Source of the DNA: Ampullimonas aquatilis
GTDB taxonomy: Bacteria > Pseudomonadota > Gammaproteobacteria > Burkholderiales > Burkholderiaceae_D
DNA length: 64,000 bases
Reading direction: 5' to 3'
NCBI RefSeq assembly: GCF_049675895.1
Contig: NZ_CP183834.1
Location: 3,224,001 to 3,288,000, forward strand
Part shown: positions 27,216 through 35,411 of the stretch, in pieces
How positions within the stretch are numbered: the first letter of the stretch is position 1
Layout of the letters: every line of letters begins with the position of its first letter
The notes under the pieces: generated by a model
Database searches by the model: none
What the model saw: the letters and a program-made list of their open reading frames with translations, nothing else
What the model was told of the DNA's origin: nothing
Program-made: the position numbers and the translations under genes

Positions 27216-27374
27216 TTTTCACCACAAAGACACAAAGGACGCTAAGTAAAACCTGTTAGCGCGACGCTGTTGACACACGGGGACAGAGTATTACTCTGTC
27301 CCCAGACTACGTGGTTGGCGTCACTGACAGCTTTTGATTTTCTCTTGATGTTCTTGATGCCTTTGTGGTGAAAA
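27216..27374. repeat. composite REP-like repeat, copy 1
   Basis: The outer inverted repeat is TTCACCACAAAGACACAAAGG on the left and CCTTTGTGGTGAA on the right. It encloses a 25-nt palindrome (27279-27303) with 12-nt arms GGGGACAGAGTA/TACTCTGTCCCC around one base. The segment left of the palindrome (27251-27278) recurs inverted in copy 3. The copy fills the gap between the convergent ABC exporter and MAPEG genes. Confidence 0.85.
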
Positions 27375-27378
27375 CCAT

Positions 27379-27765
27379 TCACACCAACAACCATGCCGAT
27401 TTGAGCAAAGCGCCGAGCAACAAAATCATCATCGCAGAAAACGAGATCAAAAAACCGGTGGAACGTTTTTCTGGGGATTGCAGATAGCCACGGGCATAAA
27501 TCAGTCGACCAACAATCCACAAACCACCCAGGCCAGCGGCGATGCGCTGATCGATCAACATACTAAACAGCCACAAGGCCGGCAGATAGATGATGAGGTT
27601 TTCCAGCGTGTTCATCTGCACCCGATAGGCCGCCTCAAACTGCGGATGGCCGGTCGTCGCTGGTGCCTTGATGCCATGCACGCCACGCATCCGCGCCACA
27701 TAACCACAAGAAACCGAATAAGTCAGCAGCGATAAACAGGTGACAAGTGCAGTCCAGATCAACAT
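27379..27765 (-). CDS. MAPEG family membrane protein
   Basis: 128 aa, four hydrophobic helices. The MAPEG family includes glutathione-dependent membrane enzymes. Visible family features are the helix-1 start, then FEAAYRVQMNTLENLIIYLPALWL (about residues 43-66), which carries the E-N-L motif of the active-site region, and GGLWIVGRLIYARGYL. The ATG has an AAAGGAATG site. The substrate is unknown. It is a single gene flanked on both sides by REP-like repeats. Confidence 0.88.
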   Translation of the reverse strand: MLIWTALVTCLSLLTYSVSCGYVARMRGVHGIKAPATTGHPQFEAAYRVQMNTLENLIIYLPALWLFSMLIDQRIAAGLGGLWIVGRLIYARGYLQSPEKRSTGFLISFSAMMILLLGALLKSAWLLV

Positions 27766-28190
27766 GATTCATTCCTTTAAATTTTAAATATTCATGCAGG
27801 CAAGGTAGTTGATACGACACCATTTTTGCATAGCAACCCTTAAAGAAAATGACCGTGTCGTGAATGGCATTGGCACCGTTTGTCAGGCAATTTTTAACCG
27901 CCACGACAATAAAAACAAAGCATTCACCACAAAGACACAAAGGACACCAAGTCAAAACCAGGCCGAGCCGCGCTGTTTTATCACGGGGACAGAGTAATAC
28001 TCTGTCCCCAGACTACGTCATAAACAACTCATTAACCCTCAGCGTTTGCTTAGTGCCCTTTGTGTCTTGGTGGTGAAAGGGATTTGCCTCTCCCCGTTTT
28101 CTCGCGGTAAATATCCGTTCATTCGCGCTAATCTTCGCCAGCTTGTTAAAATCGCCCAATTCAATCTTCTTTCTCCCACCCGCGCCCTTC
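27766..28190. other. intergenic region upstream of thyA
   Basis: 425 bp without a gene. The first 150 bp should hold the MAPEG promoter. The middle is REP-like copy 2 (27923-28078). The last 110 bp should hold the thyA promoter and leader. No riboswitch-like structure is evident. Confidence 0.5.
27923..28078. repeat. composite REP-like repeat, copy 2
   Basis: The outer inverted repeat TTCACCACAAAGACACAAAGG pairs with CCCTTTGTGTCTTGGTGGTGAA at the right. It encloses the same 25-nt palindrome (27985-28009). The centre base differs from copy 1, and the flanks between outer and inner repeats are mostly unrelated except for AGACTACGT. Confidence 0.85.
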
Positions 28191-28985
28191 ATGAAACAGT
28201 ATCTCGATCTTTTGCGTCACGTTCAGACTCATGGTGTTTTTAAAGAGGACCGCACTGGCACGGGTACGCGCTCGGTGTTTGGTTATCAGATGCGCTTTGA
28301 TCTGGCCGAAGGTTTTCCGCTGGTGACCACCAAAAAGCTGCATATCAAGTCGATCCTGCATGAGCTGTTGTGGTTTCTGCAAGGCTCGACCAATATCGCC
28401 TATTTAAAAGAAAACGGCGTGTCGATCTGGGATGAATGGGCCGATGCCGAGGGCAATCTGGGTCCGGTGTATGGCTATCAGTGGCGCTCCTGGCCTACCC
28501 CCGATGGTGGCCATATCGACCAGATCAGCGAACTGGTCAAGCAGATCAAAAACAATCCCGACTCACGCCGCCTGATTGTGTCGGCCTGGAATGTGGCCGA
28601 TATTGCCAATATGAAGCTGCCACCCTGCCATGCGTTTTTTCAGTTTTATGTGGCCAATGGCAAGCTTTCGTGCCAGCTCTATCAGCGCAGCGCCGACATC
28701 TTTTTGGGTGTGCCTTTCAATATTGCTTCGTATGCCTATCTGGTACACATGATGGCGCAGCAAACCGGCCTGCAAGTGGGTGAATTTATCTGGACTGGCG
28801 GCGATTGCCATATTTACAGCAACCACGAAGAACAGGTTGCCACCCAGCTTGCACGTGAACCGTATCCCCTACCCAAGCTGCTCATCAAGCGCCAGCCCGA
28901 GAGCATTTTTGATTATCGCTTTGATGATTTTGAGATTGTCGATTACGTCTCGCACACTGCCATCAAAGCGCCGGTGGCAGTGTAA
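28191..28985 (+). CDS. thyA: thymidylate synthase
   Basis: 264 aa, exactly the E. coli length. Methylates dUMP to dTMP with methylene-tetrahydrofolate. The ATG at 28191 was chosen over an upstream in-frame ATG because MKQYLDLLRHV is the conserved start. Motifs seen: EDRTGTGTRSVFG, then the catalytic Cys in LPPCHAFFQFYV (about residue 146), CQLYQRSADIFLGVPFNIASYA, and the C-terminal IKAPVAV. The stop overlaps the folA start by one base (TAATG), so the folate/dTMP cycle genes are translationally coupled. Confidence 0.98.
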   Translation: MKQYLDLLRHVQTHGVFKEDRTGTGTRSVFGYQMRFDLAEGFPLVTTKKLHIKSILHELLWFLQGSTNIAYLKENGVSIWDEWADAEGNLGPVYGYQWRSWPTPDGGHIDQISELVKQIKNNPDSRRLIVSAWNVADIANMKLPPCHAFFQFYVANGKLSCQLYQRSADIFLGVPFNIASYAYLVHMMAQQTGLQVGEFIWTGGDCHIYSNHEEQVATQLAREPYPLPKLLIKRQPESIFDYRFDDFEIVDYVSHTAIKAPVAV

Positions 28986-29497
28986 TGGGGCTCTCACTGA
29001 TTTTGGCACGCGCCCGCAATGGGGTGATTGGCATCAACAACACCCTGCCCTGGCACCTGCCCGAAGACCTGGCTTTTTTTAAGCGCACCACCATGGGCGC
29101 GCCGATCATCATGGGCCGTAAAACCCACGAATCCATCGGCCGCGCTCTGCCTGGCCGACGCAATATTGTGGTAACCCGCAATGCCGCGTATCAATCGCCG
29201 TTTACCATCACCAATCCCGCCACTACCTCAATGGCTGTGGTGACCTCGCTAACCGCGGCCACCGACCTATGTCACGATGTGCCCGAAGTGTTTTTGATTG
29301 GCGGTGCCGAGCTGTACCAACAGGCCATGCCACTGGCCAGCAAACTTTACCTCACCGAAATTGATCACGACTTTGCCGGTGACGCTTATTTCCCCGAGAT
29401 TGACCAGCAAACCTGGCAAGCCGTGCAGCGGGAATCCCATCATAGCCAAAGCAATGGCTGGGACTACGCTTTTGTGGTGTACCAGCGGCGCGCTTAA
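28985..29497 (+). CDS. folA: dihydrofolate reductase
   Basis: 170 aa. NADPH-dependent reduction of dihydrofolate, regenerating the cofactor consumed by ThyA. Motifs: LARARNGVIGINNTLPWHLPEDLAFFK with the Trp and the Asp of the active site (about residues 6-32), MGRKTHESIGRALPGRRNIVVTR, and VFLIGGAELYQQAMP (about 100). The start codon shares a base with the thyA stop, so it is probably translated by re-initiation. Confidence 0.98.
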   Translation: MGLSLILARARNGVIGINNTLPWHLPEDLAFFKRTTMGAPIIMGRKTHESIGRALPGRRNIVVTRNAAYQSPFTITNPATTSMAVVTSLTAATDLCHDVPEVFLIGGAELYQQAMPLASKLYLTEIDHDFAGDAYFPEIDQQTWQAVQRESHHSQSNGWDYAFVVYQRRA

Positions 29498-29521
29498 ATA
29501 GGGCTCGTCACCTAGCAGCTA

Positions 29522-29596
29522 AAATATACTTCTATAGTGTATAAATTTAGAACTATTATTAACACACTTAAGAAGCCTAAAATTAATCATACTCCC
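29522..29596 (+). repeat. dispersed 74-bp element, copy D
   Basis: AAATATACTTC at position 1, GTATA at 18-22, ACACTTAAG at 43-51, CATACTCCC at 67-75. It begins 24 bp after the folA stop codon and lies in the convergent gap, before the shared terminator. Confidence 0.85.
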
Positions 29597-29642
29597 TAAA
29601 AATGGCTTTTTAATGGCATTGAATTGAGCCACAGCAAGCAAT

Positions 29643-29667
29643 AAAAAAGCGCTCGATAGCGCCTTTT
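29643..29667. terminator. bidirectional terminator between folA and the VanB-like gene
   Basis: GCGCT-CGAT-AGCGC is flanked by six A on the left and CTTTT on the right. On the minus strand the stem is followed by TTTTTT, so it is best placed to end the VanB-like transcript, and it also serves thyA-folA. Confidence 0.75.
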
Positions 29668-29693
29668 ACATGATCAATCGTCTACAAGCCGAA

Positions 29694-30680
29694 CTACAAA
29701 TCCAGCACCAGATGCGCCTGCCCCTCGGCCACGTGCTGCGCGCGCGAGACACAACACAACATCACATTGCCATCCACCCGATCGGCACTACTCAGCACCG
29801 CATCGGCGTGGGCAATCGCACCGCTTTGCACCGGCACCCGGCACACACCACACACCCCCGCTCGGCAGGTGTAAGGCACCGGCACCTGATTGGCCAAGAG
29901 CACATCCAGCAACGACTCATCAGCAGGCACCGTCAGCGTTTTGCCCGACTTGGCCAGTAGCACCGTAAAGGGCTGCGGCTCAAACATGGCACGCTCACCA
30001 CCCAGCGGCGCAAAACTTTCAATATGAATATTGGGATATTCGTTCAACTCGCAGGCGCGCTGAAAGGCAGCCAACATCGGCAAAGGGCCACAACCGTAAA
30101 AGTGAGCATCGGCTGACCGATCCATCATCAAGCGCGTAAGATTGGGCGGCTGAAAACCTTGCTGATCATCCAGATACCATACCGTCTTCACCTTGAGATC
30201 ACGGATCGCCGTAAAAAACGCCATGCGCGCCCGCGACGGTGCGCAATAAATCAACTCGACCGAACGCCCCAACTCAACCAGCCGCTGCAACATGCAATAG
30301 AGCGGCGCAATCCCAATCCCGCCAGCCACCAACACCGTATGTGGCGCGGTTTCGTCGAGCGGAAAATGCTGACGCGGCTCCGACACCGGCAATTCCATCC
30401 CCACCCGCAACTGCTCATGCAAATAACGCGAGCCGCCACGACTCGCCTCCTCAAGCTGCACAGCAATCACATAACGATGGGTTTCATTGGCATCATTAAT
30501 CAGCGAATAACAGCGCCGCAGCCCATTGGGCAAATGCAGCTCAATATGCGCACCCGCTGTAAACGGCGCAAAAAAACTGCGCCCCACCGGATGCAAAACA
30601 ATACTGATAATGCCCTGCGCCTCGTAATGCAGCGTCTGAACACGGGCGGTCTGGGTCGGTAAAGCAGAAGGGGCAAACAT
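29694..30680 (-). CDS. VanB-like oxidoreductase with FMN/NAD and 2Fe-2S domains
   Basis: 328 aa from the ATG at 30680. It has the phthalate dioxygenase reductase layout: an FMN-binding domain with RRCYSLIND (about residues 57-66), an NAD-binding domain with VLVAGGIGIAPLYCM (about 113-127), and a C-terminal plant-type ferredoxin with CRAGVCGVC and a final Cys about 30 residues later. Such proteins pass electrons to a Rieske oxygenase such as VanA. No oxygenase gene is in the window, so its partner is unknown. Confidence 0.88.
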   Translation of the reverse strand: MFAPSALPTQTARVQTLHYEAQGIISIVLHPVGRSFFAPFTAGAHIELHLPNGLRRCYSLINDANETHRYVIAVQLEEASRGGSRYLHEQLRVGMELPVSEPRQHFPLDETAPHTVLVAGGIGIAPLYCMLQRLVELGRSVELIYCAPSRARMAFFTAIRDLKVKTVWYLDDQQGFQPPNLTRLMMDRSADAHFYGCGPLPMLAAFQRACELNEYPNIHIESFAPLGGERAMFEPQPFTVLLAKSGKTLTVPADESLLDVLLANQVPVPYTCRAGVCGVCRVPVQSGAIAHADAVLSSADRVDGNVMLCCVSRAQHVAEGQAHLVLDL

Positions 30681-30834
30681 GGCAAGCAAGGGACTGATTG
30701 AACAGGCTGTACTTTAACCTGTGGGGGCGGTGAGGGAAAGGGATTAGATCCGCCGATCATGAGGATTCGCGAGAGAAACCAAAAACACTTCATTGAATAA
30801 GAAGTGCTTTCGGTTTTTCTTTAAAAGAAAATAT

Positions 30835-31929
30835 CTATTCTTTTTTCACATCATCTACCGGTAAATACAAACTAGCTGCGGCTTTAATCTGCTCAGCATA
30901 ATTATAAATATCATCTACCGATTCAAGCGCAACTCGTTCCTCCTCCTTTTGTTCATTAAATAATCCCAGTGATAACTTGTCTAGATTATTGAATCGCAAT
31001 CGGCAAATTGGTTTGCGATTGTTATCGTCTAAAAGAATTGCACAATAGCTTTGTGCATCGCGCATGTTAATACGTTTTGGACTCACAATACCTCGAAGTA
31101 TCGCTCGCACAATATGAAACCCTTCAGTTTCTTCGGCAGTAGTAATCACTTGAGGTTCTGCAACCCCGTCGGCTGTAATTATTGGCTGTGAAGCTTCAGC
31201 AGAGATTGTTATTTCTGGTGTCATTGCACCTTTTAGTCGATCATTAATGCGCTCACCGATGAGCTGTTCAAATGCTCGTTTCGTAATTAGAGTAAATTGT
31301 TCAATGACTGCTGGCGTAAAGCGCCGATTACCGACTAAATCAGAAGATACCAATCGAACGAAATCCTCAGAAGGACTAATCATCCATTCAGATAATTTAT
31401 TTTGAATAGATCTCGTGTATTTGAGATCATTTGCCGTTGTCAATATTGTGTCGATATCGAATGCAGACTTAGCAAATTTCTTTAATTCTTCAACATCACG
31501 TTCTTTGAAATCAAGAATATTGAACTCAAAAAAAGGCTTTTCATCCATTTTATTTGGCTGCACAAGATCAGTAAAAAATCTGTAAACAAGCCCATTAGTA
31601 AGCACACCAAAGCGCGCAGCAGTGACATGAAAATATCTGAACAACTGACCCGCGTGATTGATATCTAGATCGCCACCTGATTTTTTACACTCAAATAAAA
31701 TTATCGGTTTTCCATCTTGAAGAATTGCATAATCAACCTTCTCACCTTTTTTAGTACCCACATCGGCAATCAACTCGGGAGTAACTTCCAAGGGATCAAA
31801 AACGTTATAACCAAGCAACTGTATAAATGGCATAACCATCGCATTTTTTGTTGCCTCTTCCGTTTGGATTAAATTTTTTGTATTAGCAACACGAGCAGAT
31901 AACGCTCTAAGCTCATCAATTAAATCCAT
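30835..31929 (-). CDS. orphan HsdR N-terminal-like PD-(D/E)XK nuclease
   Basis: 364 aa. The first 170 residues match the nuclease part of type I restriction HsdR: KVDYAILQDGKPIILFECKK gives the D...ExK catalytic triad (about residues 64-83), and HAGQLFRYF the accompanying Q-x-x-x-Y-type motif. There is no helicase domain and no hsdM or hsdS nearby. Residues 240-364 form a second domain, EGFHIVRAILRG and RKPICRLRFNN, not assigned. The gene is visibly more AT-rich than its neighbours, suggesting horizontal transfer. A stand-alone defence or DNA-repair nuclease is inference. Confidence 0.72.
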   Translation of the reverse strand: MDLIDELRALSARVANTKNLIQTEEATKNAMVMPFIQLLGYNVFDPLEVTPELIADVGTKKGEKVDYAILQDGKPIILFECKKSGGDLDINHAGQLFRYFHVTAARFGVLTNGLVYRFFTDLVQPNKMDEKPFFEFNILDFKERDVEELKKFAKSAFDIDTILTTANDLKYTRSIQNKLSEWMISPSEDFVRLVSSDLVGNRRFTPAVIEQFTLITKRAFEQLIGERINDRLKGAMTPEITISAEASQPIITADGVAEPQVITTAEETEGFHIVRAILRGIVSPKRINMRDAQSYCAILLDDNNRKPICRLRFNNLDKLSLGLFNEQKEEERVALESVDDIYNYAEQIKAAASLYLPVDDVKKE

Positions 31930-32274
31930 ACCCCGACTCCCAAAGTTGTGTGATAGTTAACATAGCAAATCAAAATCTAGCCATCTCAGAAACCCGATAG
32001 ATTAGACAATACATTGCTTTACAAGACAAGCTTTGTACTAATTTAATGATTTGTGCATTCAATCCAACTCTTAAGATCGGCTTCTTTCATTAGCGTTGCG
32101 CCAATAAAAAAACGGCGTGGTGCTCTCAGGCCACGCCGTTTAATACGCGTTGATCGCGCTTTATATTTTGTTTGCTGTTTGTCTGTTTTTGTTGGCTTTG
32201 TCTCCGCCTCCATGGCTACGCATTCTACGCAACCACTTGTTTTACGCAGCTAGGGCATGCCCTGACTTGACGCG
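31930..32274. other. intergenic region with TRAP1 3' end
   Basis: 345 bp without a gene. It holds the presumed promoter of the nuclease gene (31930-32060, AT-rich), the terminator of the first TRAP binding-protein gene, and a 130-bp 3' untranslated stretch (32142-32274). That stretch is homologous to the one after the second TRAP gene. Confidence 0.55.
32110..32141 (-). terminator. terminator after TRAP binding protein 1
   Basis: The stem AAACGGCGTGG/CCACGCCGTTT with a 10-nt loop continues on the minus strand into a run of T (TTTTTTTA). It lies about 135 bp beyond the stop codon. Confidence 0.85.
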
Positions 32275-33366
32275 CTATTTCTTGTTGAAGGTATAGTTTT
32301 CGTAGAACAGTTCATTGAGTTTGTACCATTGGAACTGGTCATTGCGATACCGCTTCCAGGGCTCGTAAATCCTGGCCCATGAAGGATTTTTGACGGCTTC
32401 TTCTTCATAGACTTCAAAGGCGGCCTTGTAGGCTTCATCGAGTACATCGCGTGGAAAGGCATGCAGCTTGGCACCCAGTTTGATGAGTCGGGCGAGGGCT
32501 TGCGGGTTGTTGTTGTCGTATTCGGCCAACATGTCGAGCGTGGCTTCCTGGCAGGCCACTTCGATGACATCTTTATAAAGCTGGGGCAACTTCTCCCATT
32601 CCTTCATGTTGACGAAGAAGGAGATATTGGGACCGCCTTCCCAAAAGCCTGGATAGTAGTAGTTGGGCGCAACCTTGTAAAAGCCGAGCTTTTCATCATC
32701 GTACGGGCCAATCCATTCGGCCGCATCAATGGTGCCTTTTTCCAGCGCTGGATAGATGTCACCACCGGCAATTTGTTGTGGCACCAGGCCTAGGCGAGAC
32801 AGCACTTCACCGGCAAAGCCGCCAATGCGCATCTTTAACCCTTTGAGGTCGGCTACTGATTTGATTTCCTTGCGAAACCAGCCGCCCATTTGCGCACCGG
32901 TATTGCCCGCATTGAAGTTGACGATGTTGTACTCGGCAAACAGCTCACGCGTGAGCTTTTGGCCACCGCCCTTGTACCACCAGGCGTTTTGCTGGCGAGC
33001 GGTCAAGCCAAAAGGCAAGGCACCATCAAAGGCAAAGGCTTTGTTTTTGCCCACAAAATAATAAGGGACGGTATGCGCACATTCCACGGTGTTGTTGGCC
33101 ACAGCATCAAATGCCTGCAAGCCCGGGACAATCTCGCCCGCGCCAAAGACGCGAATATCAAACTTGCCTTCGGTGAGTTTGCGTACGCGGTTGGCGACGA
33201 CTTCGGCGCCACCAAAAATGGTATCGAGGCTTTTGGGAAAGCTTGATGCACAACGCCATTTGATGGCGGGCAACTCAGCCGCAATCGCAGGCGCTGAAAT
33301 GCTCGCGGTGGTGGCCGTAGCAGTGGCACCAAGGGCGGTTTTTTTGAGGAAGGAACGGCGTTCCAT
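32275..33366 (-). CDS. TRAP transporter solute-binding protein, DctP family (paralogue 1)
   Basis: 363 aa, periplasmic. Twin-arginine signal MERRSFLKKTALG, cleaved after an Ala-rich stretch, then LPAIKWRCASSFPKSLDTIFGG, typical of TakP-like TRAP receptors for small organic or alpha-keto acids. QMGGWFRKEI (about residues 170-180) contains the conserved carboxylate-binding Arg. AAGGAG precedes the ATG. It is about 90% identical by eye to the next gene. No dctQ or dctM membrane subunits are in the window. Confidence 0.92.
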   Translation of the reverse strand: MERRSFLKKTALGATATATTASISAPAIAAELPAIKWRCASSFPKSLDTIFGGAEVVANRVRKLTEGKFDIRVFGAGEIVPGLQAFDAVANNTVECAHTVPYYFVGKNKAFAFDGALPFGLTARQQNAWWYKGGGQKLTRELFAEYNIVNFNAGNTGAQMGGWFRKEIKSVADLKGLKMRIGGFAGEVLSRLGLVPQQIAGGDIYPALEKGTIDAAEWIGPYDDEKLGFYKVAPNYYYPGFWEGGPNISFFVNMKEWEKLPQLYKDVIEVACQEATLDMLAEYDNNNPQALARLIKLGAKLHAFPRDVLDEAYKAAFEVYEEEAVKNPSWARIYEPWKRYRNDQFQWYKLNELFYENYTFNKK

Positions 33367-33786
33367 GAAATCTCCTTATTATGGGTATACGGGCGGCGTG
33401 CAGATAGCAATAGCAAAAATCACTCAAGGCCACTAGACAGCGGTTGTGATTTAACCGTAGTTTGTCGACACAAACAAGCACCGTAGTCTGGCATCAGTGC
33501 TGGATGGCAAGCACTCTGTGACAGGAGTCGACAATATTTTTATGCTGCGGTCACTGAGTTGTTGCACAGGACAAGGTTCATTGAGTCAACATCACAAATG
33601 TTAGCCGCAAAAAGAAGTGCATAAAAAAACGGCACGAATCTTTCGATTCATGCCGTTTAGTCCGCGTCTTGAAGCGCGTTTATTTTAGTGTTTGCTTCTA
33701 CTTGTTGGCTGTCTCCTGCCTCCATCGCTGCGCATTTTACGCAGCCCCCTTTTTTTCACACCTAGGGCTTGCCCTGACTTGACGCG
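33367..33786. other. intergenic region between the TRAP paralogues
   Basis: 420 bp without a gene. The right part (33660-33786) is the 3' untranslated stretch of paralogue 2 and its terminator. The left part (33367-33600) should hold the promoter of paralogue 1. Because paralogue 2 ends in a strong terminator, the two genes are probably transcribed separately. Confidence 0.55.
33627..33658 (-). terminator. terminator after TRAP binding protein 2
   Basis: On the minus strand, AAACGGCATGAATC-GAAA-GATTCGTGCCGTTT forms a stem of about 14 bp with one mismatch and a GAAA tetraloop, then a run of T. It is a textbook rho-independent terminator about 130 bp after the stop. Confidence 0.9.
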
Positions 33787-34869
33787 CTATTTCTTGTTAA
33801 AAGTATAGTTTTCATAGAAGAGCTCATTGAGCTTGAACCACTGGAACTGGTCATTGCGATAGCGCTTCCAGGGCTCGTAAATCCTGGCCCATGAAGGATT
33901 TTTGGCCGCCTCTTCCTCGTACACTTCAAAGGCAGCCTTATAGGCTTCATCCAGAATATCGCGTGGGAAGGCATGCAACTTGACGCCATTTTTAATCAAT
34001 CTGGCCAGCGCTTGCGGGTTGTTATTGTCGTATTCTGCCAACATGTCGAGCGTGGCTTCCTGGCAGGCTACATCAATCACGTCTTTGTAATACTGCGGCA
34101 GCTTTTCCCATTCTTTGCTGTTGACGTAGAGCGACAGGTTGAGACCACCCTCCCAAAAACCCGGGTAGTAGTAGTTGGGCGCAACCTTGTAAAAGCCGAG
34201 CTTTTCGTCATCATAAGGGCCAATCCATTCGGCCGCATCAATAGTGCCTTTTTCGAGCGCTGGATAAATATCGCCGCCAGCAATTTGTTGTGGCACCACA
34301 CCCAAACGTGACAACACCTCGCCCGCAAAACCACCAATCCGCATTTTCAAACCCTTGAGGTCGGCCAGCGATTTGATTTCTTTGCGAAACCAGCCGCCCA
34401 TTTGCGCACCGGTATTGCCCGCATTGAAGTTGACGATGTTGTACTCGGCAAACAGCTCACGCGTGAGTTTTTGTCCACCGCCCTTGTACCACCAGGCGTT
34501 TTGCTGGCGAGCGGTCATACCAAACGGCACGGCACCATCAAAGGCAAAAGCTTTGTTTTTGCCCACAAAATAGTACGAAGCCGTATGACCACACTCTACG
34601 GTGTTATTGGAAACGGCATCCAGCACTTGCAGGCCTGGCACAATTTCACCAGCCGCAAAAACGCGAATATCAAACTTGCCATCAGTCAGTTTGCGTACAC
34701 GGCTGGCAACGACATCGGCACCACCATAAATTGTGTCCAAACTTTTTGGAAAACTGGATGCACAGCGCCATTTGATGGTCGGCAAATCGGCAGCCAGGGC
34801 GGGGACAGAAATGGTGGCAGTGGCGGCAGTACCCACAGCGGCTTTTTTCAGGAAGGAACGACGCTCCAT
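33787..34869 (-). CDS. TRAP transporter solute-binding protein, DctP family (paralogue 2)
   Basis: 360 aa. Tat signal MERRSFLKKAAVG, then LPTIKWRCASSFPKSLDTIYGG, the same family as paralogue 1. Most changes cluster in the leader and in the segment GGLNLSLYVNSKEWEKLPQYYKDVI compared with GGPNISFFVNMKEWEKLPQLYKDVI, and VPYY is replaced by ASYY. These may alter ligand preference. GAGGAG precedes the ATG. It lies 72 bp downstream of a small membrane-protein gene on the same strand. Confidence 0.92.
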   Translation of the reverse strand: MERRSFLKKAAVGTAATATISVPALAADLPTIKWRCASSFPKSLDTIYGGADVVASRVRKLTDGKFDIRVFAAGEIVPGLQVLDAVSNNTVECGHTASYYFVGKNKAFAFDGAVPFGMTARQQNAWWYKGGGQKLTRELFAEYNIVNFNAGNTGAQMGGWFRKEIKSLADLKGLKMRIGGFAGEVLSRLGVVPQQIAGGDIYPALEKGTIDAAEWIGPYDDEKLGFYKVAPNYYYPGFWEGGLNLSLYVNSKEWEKLPQYYKDVIDVACQEATLDMLAEYDNNNPQALARLIKNGVKLHAFPRDILDEAYKAAFEVYEEEAAKNPSWARIYEPWKRYRNDQFQWFKLNELFYENYTFNKK

Positions 34870-34941
34870 GTTATCTCCTCGTGATCAACGTGACAGGGCA
34901 AGTTGATTGTGGGAGGTGCCTATGCCGCACACAAGCAGGAC

Positions 34942-35370
34942 TTACCCTGCCATGGCGCTGGTGGCCAGATACGACCAGATAAAGCTGAACAGCAGCGGCA
35001 TGTACAGATCAAGCTTGACGCGCGTGGTACGCCAGCTGGTGCTGATGCCAAACAGCAGATTGGCCTTGGCACGCAAGGCCGGATCGTGAACATACTCGGA
35101 TTCGTTGCACAAAGCCAGCCGTTCAGCCTCGCCCAGTTGCGCAGAAAATTTGTAGTAATCAATCACCTTGTGGCGGGCGCGCACCACAGGAAACCAGATA
35201 AACCAGATCACCAAAAAACTCACACCCGCCATCAGATACACCAAGCGATGGCTATGATGTACCAAACCCAATGCCCCGACCACCAAAAACAGGGATTGCA
35301 TCGACATAAAAATGGCCCGGTACGAGAGCAAGAGCGTCTCGTTACTGGACCATTGGTGGTTGGGATTCAT
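34942..35370 (-). CDS. small inner membrane protein, unknown
   Basis: 142 aa from the ATG at 35370 (an in-frame TTG lies two codons upstream). Two clear membrane helices (AIFMSMQSLFLVVGALGLV and LVYLMAGVSFLVIWFIWFPVV), then a charged cytosolic segment (DYYKFSAQLGEAERLAL), and a hydrophobic C-terminus (YMPLLFSFIWSYLATSAMAG). No family is recognised. It could be co-transcribed with TRAP paralogue 2, which starts 72 bp downstream, but it does not resemble DctQ. Confidence 0.62.
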   Translation of the reverse strand: MNPNHQWSSNETLLLSYRAIFMSMQSLFLVVGALGLVHHSHRLVYLMAGVSFLVIWFIWFPVVRARHKVIDYYKFSAQLGEAERLALCNESEYVHDPALRAKANLLFGISTSWRTTRVKLDLYMPLLFSFIWSYLATSAMAG

Positions 35371-35411
35371 GACCAATCAGTGAAGTGGATTAGCAAACTA
35401 AAACAGTCGAC

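Noticed and set aside
27216..28078. CRISPR array
   Set aside because: The repeats are few, inverted and unevenly spaced with no spacer pattern or cas genes; they are REP-like elements.
33367..33600. Riboswitch upstream of TRAP paralogue 1
   Set aside because: No conserved aptamer pattern or paired stems were seen; the region appears to be an ordinary promoter/leader.
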